Below, piece after piece: positions 1 to 6,895 of a stretch of DNA of 11,554 bases. The position numbers and the translations under genes were made by a program. The stretch covers positions 1 to 11,554 of the forward strand of contig DIHU01000199.1 of NCBI GenBank assembly GCA_002420315.1. The letters are read 5' to 3'. The notes beneath the pieces were generated by a model. It was given only the letters and a program-made list of their open reading frames with translations, searched no databases and was not told the DNA's origin. This DNA is from Akkermansiaceae bacterium UBA5688. Its GTDB lineage: Bacteria; Verrucomicrobiota; Verrucomicrobiia; Verrucomicrobiales; Akkermansiaceae. Within the stretch, counting starts at the first letter, position 1, and the number at the start of each line of letters is the position of its first letter.

Positions 1-2
1 AT

Positions 3-2243
3 TGTTATGATTGCCATGACGATATCGATAATGAGGGTGGTTTGAATCTTCTTGATCTTAAGTTTGACTCTGAAAACCCTGAAAATCGAGCTTACTGGGA
101 ATCTGTCTTCCAGCGAGTTGAGGACGGTGAGATGCCGCCGAAAAAGAAAAAACGTCCCGATGCTGAGGCGATTGCGGGTTTTTTAGAAAAGCTTGAAATT
201 CCTTTAATCGAAGCCGACCGCAAGGATCTCAGAAAGGCGGGTCGAGTTCATGCTCGCCGGCTCACAGCTCGGGAGTATGAGAATTCTCTTCACGACCTTC
301 TTGGTATTGATATCCCGCTTGCCGGTGAATTAACCGCTGATGCTGAAGAAGGGTTCACCACAAATGCTGAAACCCAGCAAATTTCTCACTTCCACCTCGA
401 TAATTATCTCCGTGTCAGCGCTCAAGCGCTCGATGAAGCATTTGCGCGTGCCTTAGAGGGGGACAAGCAGTTTCACCGCGAATATGCAGCGAAGGACATC
501 ACCAATTACGGTGGTGGCAACAACCGAGGTCCCCAGCTTTGGAAAGGAAAGGCAATTTCGTGGCACTCCCAGATGCAGTTTGCTGGTCGTATTACCCAGA
601 CTCGTGTACCAAATAACGGCTGGTACCGGATCACGATTCATGATCTTGATGCCGTTAATCCGGGGTCCGATGGTTACCTTTGGGGGACACTTCAGACTGG
701 TTCCGGATATTCCAACGAACCTCTTCTTTATCCTCTTGGTATCGTCGAAGCCACCAAGCATTCTAAAACGAAAACTTTTGAGGGGTGGATGCAGAAAGAC
801 CATATGTTGGTCTTCAAGCCGAATGAGGCTAGTTTAAAAAGCCTCCCAAGTCCGGGTGGGAGTTTCTCTTTTAAGGGTCGTAATTTTCAGGAAATGGGAT
901 TCGCCGGATTCCGATTTGACAAGATCTTCATTGAGCGGATTTATCCTGTTGGTAATCGACAGCAGGTCCACTCTAATCTCTTTGGCGATTTCGATCTCGA
1001 GGAGCTTAAAACGATACCTGGCCCAGCGCTCTCTAAGCTTATCAGTAGCTTCGCTTCACGGGCTTTTCGGCGTCCCGTCACGAAGCAGCAGATCGCTCCC
1101 TACGAGCAACTCGCGACAGATCAACTCAAGTCAGGTGATTCGGTTCCGGAAGCACTTCGTTCGGCTTACCATGCCATTTTATGTTCGCCAAAGTTTTTGA
1201 CTTTCGTCGAGAAGCCCGGGCCTCTTGATGACCATGCAATTGCAGCTCGTTTGAGTTTCTTACTTTGGAAAACCCTCCCCGATAGACAGTTGCGCAAACT
1301 CGCTAATGAGGGGAGACTTCGCACGCCAGAGGTATTCCGAGGGCAAATTGAACGACTCCTTGCTCACGAAAGATCGTCGCGTTTTATCGAGGATTTCACT
1401 GATCAATGGTTGGATCTTCGCGATATCGATGCCACCCAGCTGGACCCAGCTCGCTTTCGGAATTTTGATCTTCCACTACAGCAATCGCTTAAAGCTGAAA
1501 CTCAGGCTTTTGTAGCAGAGCTCATTGCAGAAGATCGCCCTGTCACCCAGCTTTTGAAATCAGACATAGGCTTTCTAAACACCCGTCTCCGCGATCACTA
1601 TAAGTTGCGAGGGATTAAGTTGATTCCTGGTGGGGGTTTGCAAAGAGTGGGACTTGAATCTGATCATCGGTCTGGCCTCCTCACTCAAGCCTCCATTCTT
1701 AAGGTCACTGCTGATGGTTCAGTGACCTCTCCAGTTCTTCGTGGAGTCTGGGTGAATGAGCGAATTTTGGGTCGTCATATTCCTCCGCCACCGGAAAGTG
1801 TCCCCGCAATTGAACCAGATATCCGCGGTGCGGTTTCCATCCGCGATCAACTCGCCAAGCACACCAACTCGACGTCTTGTGCGAGTTGTCACGACAAGAT
1901 TGATCCGTCTGGATTTGCGCTCGAAAGTTATGATCCTATCGGGCAATACCGGATCGCTTATGGAAGTAAAACGAACTCGGCCAGGGTCGATCCTTCGGGA
2001 ATCACACCAGATGGCATTCGCTTTAAGGCCTTCGATTCTTGGCGGGCAATTTACCTAAAACGCCCTGAATTTTTAACATACGCTTTCGTAAAGCAAGTTT
2101 TGAGTTACGCTATCGGAGGGACTTTTAAATTTAGTGACCGTCCGCATCTCGAACAGATTGTTGTCAAGACCTCCAAAAAGGGGTATGGACTCCAGAGTAT
2201 CATCCAAGCCGCCCTTAGTAGCGAAATTTTTCTAAATAAGTAA
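3..2243 (+). CDS. DUF1592-family 'Planctomycete cytochrome c' protein, 5' partial
   Basis: Large exported, probably haem-binding protein of the PSCyt1/DUF1587/DUF1595/DUF1592/DUF1588/DUF1585 architecture; its biochemical role is not established. The frame is open to the left edge, so the real start and signal peptide lie outside. A TTG at 42 would cut off the haem site and is not a credible start. Counting residues from the codon at 3: CYDCH at 1-5 followed by a GGL motif, and an MPP motif at 44-46 (likely axial Met) complete a PSCyt1 domain. DUF1587 spans about 84-150 (RRLTAREY). An unassigned beta-rich region, perhaps a carbohydrate-binding-like module, covers about 150-320. DUF1595 is about 346-405 (SRAFRRPV), DUF1592 about 408-536 (ARLSFLLW), DUF1588 about 554-655 with a second CxxCH (CASCH, 626-630), and DUF1585 about 668-745. 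The in-window length of 746 aa is nearly full for the family. The DUF1552 gene follows 14 nt downstream, the usual pairing. Domain calls are from motif recognition, without a profile search. Confidence 0.93.
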   Translation, partial: CYDCHDDIDNEGGLNLLDLKFDSENPENRAYWESVFQRVEDGEMPPKKKKRPDAEAIAGFLEKLEIPLIEADRKDLRKAGRVHARRLTAREYENSLHDLLGIDIPLAGELTADAEEGFTTNAETQQISHFHLDNYLRVSAQALDEAFARALEGDKQFHREYAAKDITNYGGGNNRGPQLWKGKAISWHSQMQFAGRITQTRVPNNGWYRITIHDLDAVNPGSDGYLWGTLQTGSGYSNEPLLYPLGIVEATKHSKTKTFEGWMQKDHMLVFKPNEASLKSLPSPGGSFSFKGRNFQEMGFAGFRFDKIFIERIYPVGNRQQVHSNLFGDFDLEELKTIPGPALSKLISSFASRAFRRPVTKQQIAPYEQLATDQLKSGDSVPEALRSAYHAILCSPKFLTFVEKPGPLDDHAIAARLSFLLWKTLPDRQLRKLANEGRLRTPEVFRGQIERLLAHERSSRFIEDFTDQWLDLRDIDATQLDPARFRNFDLPLQQSLKAETQAFVAELIAEDRPVTQLLKSDIGFLNTRLRDHYKLRGIKLIPGGGLQRVGLESDHRSGLLTQASILKVTADGSVTSPVLRGVWVNERILGRHIPPPPESVPAIEPDIRGAVSIRDQLAKHTNSTSCASCHDKIDPSGFALESYDPIGQYRIAYGSKTNSARVDPSGITPDGIRFKAFDSWRAIYLKRPEFLTYAFVKQVLSYAIGGTFKFSDRPHLEQIVVKTSKKGYGLQSIIQAALSSEIFLNK

Positions 2244-2257
2244 GAATATTTATCTTC

Positions 2258-3505
2258 GTGTATATTTCTACTCGCAAAGCCCTCCCCCGCCGCACTGTCC
2301 TAAAGCAAGCCGGGATTGCAATCGGCCTGCCTATGCTTGATGCTATGTCGCCAGCCTTCGGGGCTTCTGTGCCTGCTAGTCCCAAGCGTTTTGTTGGCGT
2401 ATCTCTTCGCTTAGGATTGCATAATCCCCACCTCGTTCCCAAGGATAAGGGTCATGGTTACACCCCTTCTCCCTACCTCAAGTCTTTACAGGACATTCGA
2501 GACAAGTTCACTGTAATTTCAGGGACTTCTCATCCCGGCGTGAAAGGCGGACATACTGCTGAAGCTTCCATTTTTTCGGCTTGCCCAATGGGGCGCGGCA
2601 GTAATAGCAAAAATACGATTTCGCTTGATCAGCACATGGCTAAATACATGGGAGATGAGACTCGGTTTCCCTCATTGGTGCTAAGCACCTCGAGCCAGCG
2701 GTCGCCGTCTTATTCAGAGAGTGGCGCTATGATTCCGGCCATTGACGATCCCAAAAAACTTTTTACCGCTCTCTTCGTCAATGATTCACCAGATGTTAAG
2801 AAACGTCAGCGTGATATTGCTCGCGGTGGCAAATCTATTATGGACATCGTTCGTTCTGAGACCAAAGCGCTCGAGCGGGAGGTCGGTCCCGGAGACCGCG
2901 AGAAGCTCGACGAGTGGTTTACATCGGTTCGTGAGCTTGAGCTTCGCCTACAGGCTAACGAAGCTTGGGTCGATAAGCCTAAGCCTAATGTGGGGAAGGA
3001 GCCTACCAAACCGGACCGTAATAATGCGCCCGACATTATGCGCGCCTTTCTCGATACAGTCTTCTTGTCTCTCCAAACTGACTCGACGCGCTTCGTTACC
3101 CTTCATTGTCCTGATACTTCGGTGCGTGCGTTTGAAGGTGTTAATGAATCCTACCACTCGCTTTCGCACCACGGACAGAGCGGTGAAAAACTCGATCAGC
3201 TTGCCATCGTAGAGCAAGCCACCGTTGATCGTTGGGGCGATTTTCTTCGGAAACTTCAGGGTGCGAACCTGATCGATGACACCATGGTTCTCCTGACTTC
3301 AAATCTTGGAAATGCCTCTTCGCATGATAACCGTAACATGCCAGTTCTCTTTGCTGGCGGCGGTTACAATCATGGTCAGCACCTCGGCTTCAGTAATACT
3401 AACAATTATCCGTTGCCGAACCTTTACCTTTCCATGTTGCAAAACCTTGGCATGGAAGCTGAGAAATTTGCGACCTCAACGGGAACGATGAGGGGCTTGG
3501 TATAA
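2258..3505 (+). CDS. DUF1552 domain-containing exported protein
   Basis: Protein of 415 aa belonging to the DUF1552 family, which typically sits directly downstream of a DUF1592 cytochrome; its function is unknown. The start is GTG. In-frame TAA at 2237-2239 blocks a longer version, and no ATG precedes the leader. The N-terminus carries a twin-arginine-like signal, PRRTVLKQAG at residues 10-19, followed by a short hydrophobic stretch (GIAIGLPMLDAM, 19-30), matching the RRTFLRG-type leaders common in this family. This suggests Tat export after cofactor or fold assembly. Family-like segments include the SGTSHPGVKGGH region (88-99), the SYHSLSHHG region (298-306) and the LLTSNLGNASSHDN region (345-358), which resembles the end of a DUF1501/alkaline-phosphatase-like fold. 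It probably shares a transcript with the upstream cytochrome gene. No clear ribosome-binding site is visible. Family assignment is secure, biochemical role is not. Confidence 0.92.
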   Translation: MYISTRKALPRRTVLKQAGIAIGLPMLDAMSPAFGASVPASPKRFVGVSLRLGLHNPHLVPKDKGHGYTPSPYLKSLQDIRDKFTVISGTSHPGVKGGHTAEASIFSACPMGRGSNSKNTISLDQHMAKYMGDETRFPSLVLSTSSQRSPSYSESGAMIPAIDDPKKLFTALFVNDSPDVKKRQRDIARGGKSIMDIVRSETKALEREVGPGDREKLDEWFTSVRELELRLQANEAWVDKPKPNVGKEPTKPDRNNAPDIMRAFLDTVFLSLQTDSTRFVTLHCPDTSVRAFEGVNESYHSLSHHGQSGEKLDQLAIVEQATVDRWGDFLRKLQGANLIDDTMVLLTSNLGNASSHDNRNMPVLFAGGGYNHGQHLGFSNTNNYPLPNLYLSMLQNLGMEAEKFATSTGTMRGLV

Positions 3506-3515
3506 TTTTGGAGTA

Positions 3516-3545
3516 GAAATTTCTGCCGTCTTTTTGGCTAATTTC
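3516..3545. terminator. Possible hairpin in the convergent intergenic gap
   Basis: The 46-nt gap between the DUF1552 stop and the stop of the opposing propeller gene holds arms GAAATT (3516-3521) and AATTTC (3540-3545), with an inner GCC/GGC pair (3525-3527, 3536-3538), giving a 9-bp stem with a 3/1 internal loop and an 8-nt loop. Its position between converging genes fits a bidirectional terminator. The stem is AT-rich, and the T run lies in the loop rather than after the stem, so this is weak. Confidence 0.3.
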
Positions 3546-3551
3546 CAGAAT

Positions 3552-5003
3552 TTAGGGAAGCTGGTTGGCGGTGTAGTAGAAAAGTTGATTTTGGATTTTA
3601 TCGCCTTCTTTTGATTTCAGTTCCTCAAGGTCGAGTTGGTAAACTCGGCCCGGTTTGAATCTATCCAGCGTCACTTCGACGGTTTTAGGGCTGAGGCGTC
3701 TAACACTCTCAACTTTGTTATCGATCCTATTTTCCTGAGGTGACCCGTAGGTCCACTTCGATTGATACGTGAAGGATTTGAACTTGAGATCCTTCGCGGC
3801 TAGCTCTCTCTCAAGTTCACGGGTAAAGGTTATTTTGAAGCCCTGTGGAGTGATGTTGAAGGCGGTGATGTCGAAGGGTTCTTTACCGCTCGGGGTGATG
3901 CGTTGCAGTCCTTCCGCTTCTTTTCCCCAGCCGCGGACAGTTTGTCCAATATAGATTTGCTGTTGGTCCGAGCTGAAACGGATGCGGTGGTTTCCGCTTC
4001 GAAGACCTCCACCATTAAGAAAGTGGGTGCAGGCTCCTTGGAACTTGCCATTAACCTTCTCTAGCATGATACGCGTGATGCGTTTACTGTTGTTATCGGG
4101 CAAGAGCATCTGGCCGGGAAAGTGAGGGAAGTTTTTGGGGATTTCATGAGGTTCACCAGCTGAGCGATTCATTTCGCTGTGAGGAATTTGCACCGAAGGC
4201 CAAGTACGGTGTTCGTTGTAGGCCTTGAGATCTTCGCGGTAGGTGTGGAGTGGATCCTTGCCCTCGGGCCAGCGTTCATCCCAAACGAGTGCGCTGGGGT
4301 GGCCGTAAAAATTACCCTTTTTTAGGTGATAGAGTGGAGTGGTGGCCCGCCAATCGCCTTGATTATCGCCACACCACAGGTTGCCGGAAGAATCTTGGTG
4401 GATGCCGTTATGCATTCGGAAGCCAAAGCAAAAGGGTGAGAGGTTTCCTTTCGAATCACAATAGAGAGTGCAACCGCGCCACTTTACGGAGGCGAAATTT
4501 CGGCCGCGCCGGCCGAATTTAGAATACTCGCCAAGGGTGTGTTCGGCGGTGGGCCCATTGTGTGAGGCGGTGCCGATGGCAATATAGTATCCACCTTTAC
4601 CGTCTTCAGCGATGGTGTTGGTTTCGTGGTAGTTTCCAGAAAGACCCCAGCCAGCCGCGAAGATGCGGTATTGATCGGCGATACCATCGTTATTGGTATC
4701 GGTGGCTTCGGTGAAGTCGGCCATTTGGGTGACACGAACCTTGTCACGCGAAACAGCATCGATACCGCAGCCGTTGTGAAAGCCAGTGGCAAAAAGTTTC
4801 CATTTCCACTGAGTAGGGTCGGCGGCGGGTGTTGCGCGCATGACATCGCCACGACGCAGAACCACGAAGAGTGTGCCGTCAGGCGCGAAGTCAATCCCAC
4901 CTACTTCTGGGGGAACGCTGGGAGGAAATTTGATATCCTCAACTTTGTAGGAAGCTGCGAGGAGAGGAGTAGAGAGGAGGATGAAAAGGAGAGAGTGTTT
5001 CAT
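3552..5003 (-). CDS. Exported sorbosone/glucose-dehydrogenase-like beta-propeller protein
   Basis: Protein of 483 aa with a Sec signal peptide (MKHSLLFILLSTPLLAA, residues 1-17), so periplasmic or secreted. The body (about 20-375) reads as a six-bladed propeller like the PQQ-dependent sugar dehydrogenase (GSDH/sorbosone) families common in Verrucomicrobia and Planctomycetes. Visible blade motifs are GGIDFAPDGTLFV (35-47), FGFRMHNGIHQDSSGNLW (193-210) and the following DNQGDW (213-218). A TSP3/EF-hand-like calcium loop, DTNNDGIAD, sits at 102-110. Residues from about 378 form a separate C-terminal beta-sandwich-like domain. Six cysteines (79, 178, 182, 192, 211, 325) could form disulfides. No CxxCH is present; the partner cytochrome is encoded immediately upstream. 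The ATG overlaps that gene's stop as ATGA, implying translational coupling, and there is no Shine-Dalgarno. This is the last gene of the operon. PQQ binding and catalytic activity are inferred, and a non-enzymatic propeller remains possible. Confidence 0.85.
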   Translation of the reverse strand: MKHSLLFILLSTPLLAASYKVEDIKFPPSVPPEVGGIDFAPDGTLFVVLRRGDVMRATPAADPTQWKWKLFATGFHNGCGIDAVSRDKVRVTQMADFTEATDTNNDGIADQYRIFAAGWGLSGNYHETNTIAEDGKGGYYIAIGTASHNGPTAEHTLGEYSKFGRRGRNFASVKWRGCTLYCDSKGNLSPFCFGFRMHNGIHQDSSGNLWCGDNQGDWRATTPLYHLKKGNFYGHPSALVWDERWPEGKDPLHTYREDLKAYNEHRTWPSVQIPHSEMNRSAGEPHEIPKNFPHFPGQMLLPDNNSKRITRIMLEKVNGKFQGACTHFLNGGGLRSGNHRIRFSSDQQQIYIGQTVRGWGKEAEGLQRITPSGKEPFDITAFNITPQGFKITFTRELERELAAKDLKFKSFTYQSKWTYGSPQENRIDNKVESVRRLSPKTVEVTLDRFKPGRVYQLDLEELKSKEGDKIQNQLFYYTANQLP

Positions 5004-5941
5004 TTGGCGAGAGATTGAATGTAGAGCACTAGGGATTTGATTTCCTTGTCCTTGAGCTGGTAAGGGGGCATGTAGCCGGGCGGAAATCCTTTTGCGGTCT
5101 TAGCGTTGGGATTCTTAATGGATTCGATGAGATAGGCGGCGTCTGCACGAACGGGGTCGCTTCCCTCGATAGGCCGGGTTGATCCGGCGAGTTGTTTTAG
5201 GCTAGGGCCATGGCCTTTCGATCCATCGGTGGAATGACAAGCGATACATCCATATGCGCCGAAGACTTGTTGTCCGGCCTTTGCGGTAGCGGATTTAATT
5301 TTTAGATTTCGATCAAAGCCTTGGTGTTTTGAAATCAGGTGGCCTTTGATCGTCGATTCGTTGGAGCCTTGAGCGATTACGAAGGAATACCGTCGATCGT
5401 TTGGGAGAATGGTTTCGGCGTATTTAGTGTTACCGAGCTTGTAGTGGAAGGTGGGAACTCCCTGATCCGAGAGGTCATATCCGATGTAGGTAGGCTTCTC
5501 TCTTTTGATGGGTTGAGCCATGTAAAAAAGGTTTCCGACAAGGCGGGCGGCGTAGTCGAAAGAACGTCGTCCACCCCGATTTTCCTCACCCCAGTAGGGA
5601 TAGAGATCGAGAAACCCGCCCTGCCAGCTATAAAGGAGTCGGCATTCAGTGGTGTCCCAAACGTAGGAAAGTGCAGGTCCGTGGTTTACGGCAATCGCCG
5701 CGGGAATGACTTTCATCATACGGTATTCTCCCCCAACGTCACGACCACTATTGGGGCTGTATTTGGGCGATTTGGAGGCTTCGCCATGATTCGAAAGGAC
5801 TGCTGGATCCAGTCCTGGATCGGGAACGTAGGTCCGTAGAATGATGGGGCGATCTTTTTGCCCAAGAGGAGTGGTATTGAAGGTGAGTGGATCAGCTGAG
5901 GCCAAGGTAATCCCAAAGAGTGTGAGCGAAAGAGCGCGCAT
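5000..5941 (-). CDS. Exported c-type cytochrome with large unassigned N-terminal domain
   Basis: Protein of 313 aa with a short signal peptide (cleavage probably after ASA, residues 14-16). The C-terminal third (about 220-313) is a class I cytochrome c domain: haem motif CIACH at 232-236, GPSL at 245-248, and GYMPPY at 289-294 supplying M291 as likely sixth ligand, ending in an amphipathic helix. Residues 20-215 contain no motif I can name with confidence. That region is rich in aromatic residues, notably the stretch LSYVWDTTECRLLYSW (91-106), and resembles a domain I associate with PVC haem-binding proteins. It may be a docking or substrate domain. The gene lies 16 nt downstream of the isomerase gene, and its TGA overlaps the start of the propeller gene. 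The likely role is accepting electrons from the propeller protein. A GGAG abuts the ATG with zero spacing, too close to be a normal ribosome-binding site. Confidence 0.87.
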   Translation of the reverse strand: MRALSLTLFGITLASADPLTFNTTPLGQKDRPIILRTYVPDPGLDPAVLSNHGEASKSPKYSPNSGRDVGGEYRMMKVIPAAIAVNHGPALSYVWDTTECRLLYSWQGGFLDLYPYWGEENRGGRRSFDYAARLVGNLFYMAQPIKREKPTYIGYDLSDQGVPTFHYKLGNTKYAETILPNDRRYSFVIAQGSNESTIKGHLISKHQGFDRNLKIKSATAKAGQQVFGAYGCIACHSTDGSKGHGPSLKQLAGSTRPIEGSDPVRADAAYLIESIKNPNAKTAKGFPPGYMPPYQLKDKEIKSLVLYIQSLAK

Positions 5942-5957
5942 CTCCGATTAACGCGAG

Positions 5958-6773
5958 CTAGCGGCAGTGGTTTTCAAAAAATTGGGCCGCGGCCACGCAG
6001 TCGGCCGCGAAGTCATTACCAACCGTGGCTTCTACCGAAACTCCACCCCGATATCCAATCCCGGCTAGATGTTCAAAGAAGGCGTCAATTCCAGGAATAT
6101 CGGCTTCAGGTTTTGGGAAACAGCGACCGTTAGGGTTGGCGAGCTGGACTGCGCAGATCAAGTCGGCGGCTTCTCGCATCACATCGCTTCCTTCTCCTTC
6201 CATCGCAAAGTGATAGAAGTCGGCTGCTAGACCAATTTCGGGGCGGTCGATTTCGCGGGTGATGGCAAGAGCCTGTGCAAAGGTGTTGAGAAAGTTGGTT
6301 TCGGTGTGGTTGACGTGCTCGACGGCAATTCGGAGGTCAAAGTGGTTCTCTTTAATGACTTCGGCAGCCATTCGACAGAATCGAATCATTTGGTTGTGAG
6401 CTTCTAATTCAGCCCATCCAGTTGGGATAGAACGTGAGCCCGGGCTTCCAAAAACGACAGCTTTAGCTCCGAGATGGGCAGCTCGGCCGAGGGCGAGTTG
6501 TAAAAAGTCGAGGGATTTTTCATCATCAACTTCGGGGCCGACGACCTTTAGACTTGGGGGAAGGAACCAGTTGGCCGAAAGGACAGGCACGTCAGCGGTT
6601 TTGAGCCGGGCTGCTGCTATAAGGAAATCTTCCTCGGACATTTCGGCTGCTTTTGCGAGGCCGGGTTCAATGAAATCAAGACCATTGGCCACAATTAGCT
6701 CACCGTTTTTGAGTGGTTCACTCGTTGAAAAATCGGAAATCCCAAATTGCCAGAGAGGAGAAAGATCAGACAT
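5958..6773 (-). CDS. Sugar phosphate isomerase/epimerase-like TIM-barrel protein
   Basis: Cytosolic protein of 271 aa, with no signal peptide, of the xylose-isomerase-like TIM barrel (AP endonuclease 2) superfamily. Diagnostic segments are VVFGSPGSRSIPTGW (106-120), IAVEHVNHTETNF (149-161), GLAADFYHF (181-189), VQLANPNGRCFP (209-220) and GGVSVEAT (243-250). From these the probable metal ligands are E152, D185, Q210 and E248. The third position is glutamine rather than the histidine of tagatose-epimerase types, as I recall for the hydroxypyruvate isomerase (Hyi/YgbM) branch. Length is normal for the family (260-290). The reaction is probably isomerisation or epimerisation of a ketose or keto-acid, but the substrate cannot be read from sequence. 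It is the first gene of the operon with the exported cytochrome and propeller. The ATG at 6773 is preceded by no Shine-Dalgarno. Confidence 0.88.
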   Translation of the reverse strand: MSDLSPLWQFGISDFSTSEPLKNGELIVANGLDFIEPGLAKAAEMSEEDFLIAAARLKTADVPVLSANWFLPPSLKVVGPEVDDEKSLDFLQLALGRAAHLGAKAVVFGSPGSRSIPTGWAELEAHNQMIRFCRMAAEVIKENHFDLRIAVEHVNHTETNFLNTFAQALAITREIDRPEIGLAADFYHFAMEGEGSDVMREAADLICAVQLANPNGRCFPKPEADIPGIDAFFEHLAGIGYRGGVSVEATVGNDFAADCVAAAQFFENHCR

Positions 6774-6895
6774 CTGAACGAAGCTATCTTGATAATCTCA
6801 AAGCGGTAGTAAATTGTATTTTCTTAAGCGCGATTAGCTTGAGTCACGATTTAACCTTTGAACGAGGTGTTCTTAAAGGTTGATGAGAGCCCATC
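6774..6895 (-). promoter_or_regulatory. Spacer expected to hold the operon promoter
   Basis: 122 nt without a gene. Reading the - strand, TACAAT (6813-6818) is the best -10-like hexamer, about 40 nt before the isomerase ATG, in an AT-rich stretch. No matching -35 element is visible at the normal distance, so the promoter is placed only by necessity. The rest of the spacer is the inverted repeat described separately. Confidence 0.3.
6853..6881. promoter_or_regulatory. Interrupted inverted repeat upstream of the operon, downstream of the AlkB gene
   Basis: On the + strand the order is AACCTTT, GAAC, loop GAGGT, GTTC, a TT bulge, then AAAGGTT: 11 perfectly complementary pairs with a 2-nt bulge. 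It lies 15 nt past the AlkB-gene stop and about 80 nt before the isomerase start. As a terminator for the AlkB gene it lacks a following U tract (AAATCG on the - strand). As an operator it would sit well upstream of the isomerase start. I cannot decide between these roles. Confidence 0.45.

Larger units (their letters stand above)
3552..6773 (-). other. Predicted three-gene operon: isomerase, cytochrome c, propeller
   Basis: Three co-oriented genes with a 16-nt gap and a 4-nt ATGA overlap, flanked by a 122-nt spacer upstream and a convergent gene downstream. The spacing supports one transcript starting in the 6774-6895 spacer. Two products are exported and one is cytosolic. The combination fits oxidation of a sugar-like compound outside or in the periplasm, linked to a cytosolic isomerisation step. 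The functional link is inferred from context only. Confidence 0.7.

Noticed and set aside
484..837. Alternative + frame ORF inside the DUF1592 gene
   Set aside because: It is an out-of-frame shadow of a clear family protein, with arginine/serine-rich low-quality composition and no motif.
42..2243. TTG-initiated complete gene for the DUF1592 protein
   Set aside because: The frame is open upstream and encodes the CYDCH haem site, so the gene is partial rather than starting at TTG.
4948..4994. Purine-rich GAGGAGAGG-type repeat as a regulatory or repeat element
   Set aside because: It is the antisense of the leucine/serine-rich signal peptide codons of the propeller gene, so coding content explains it.
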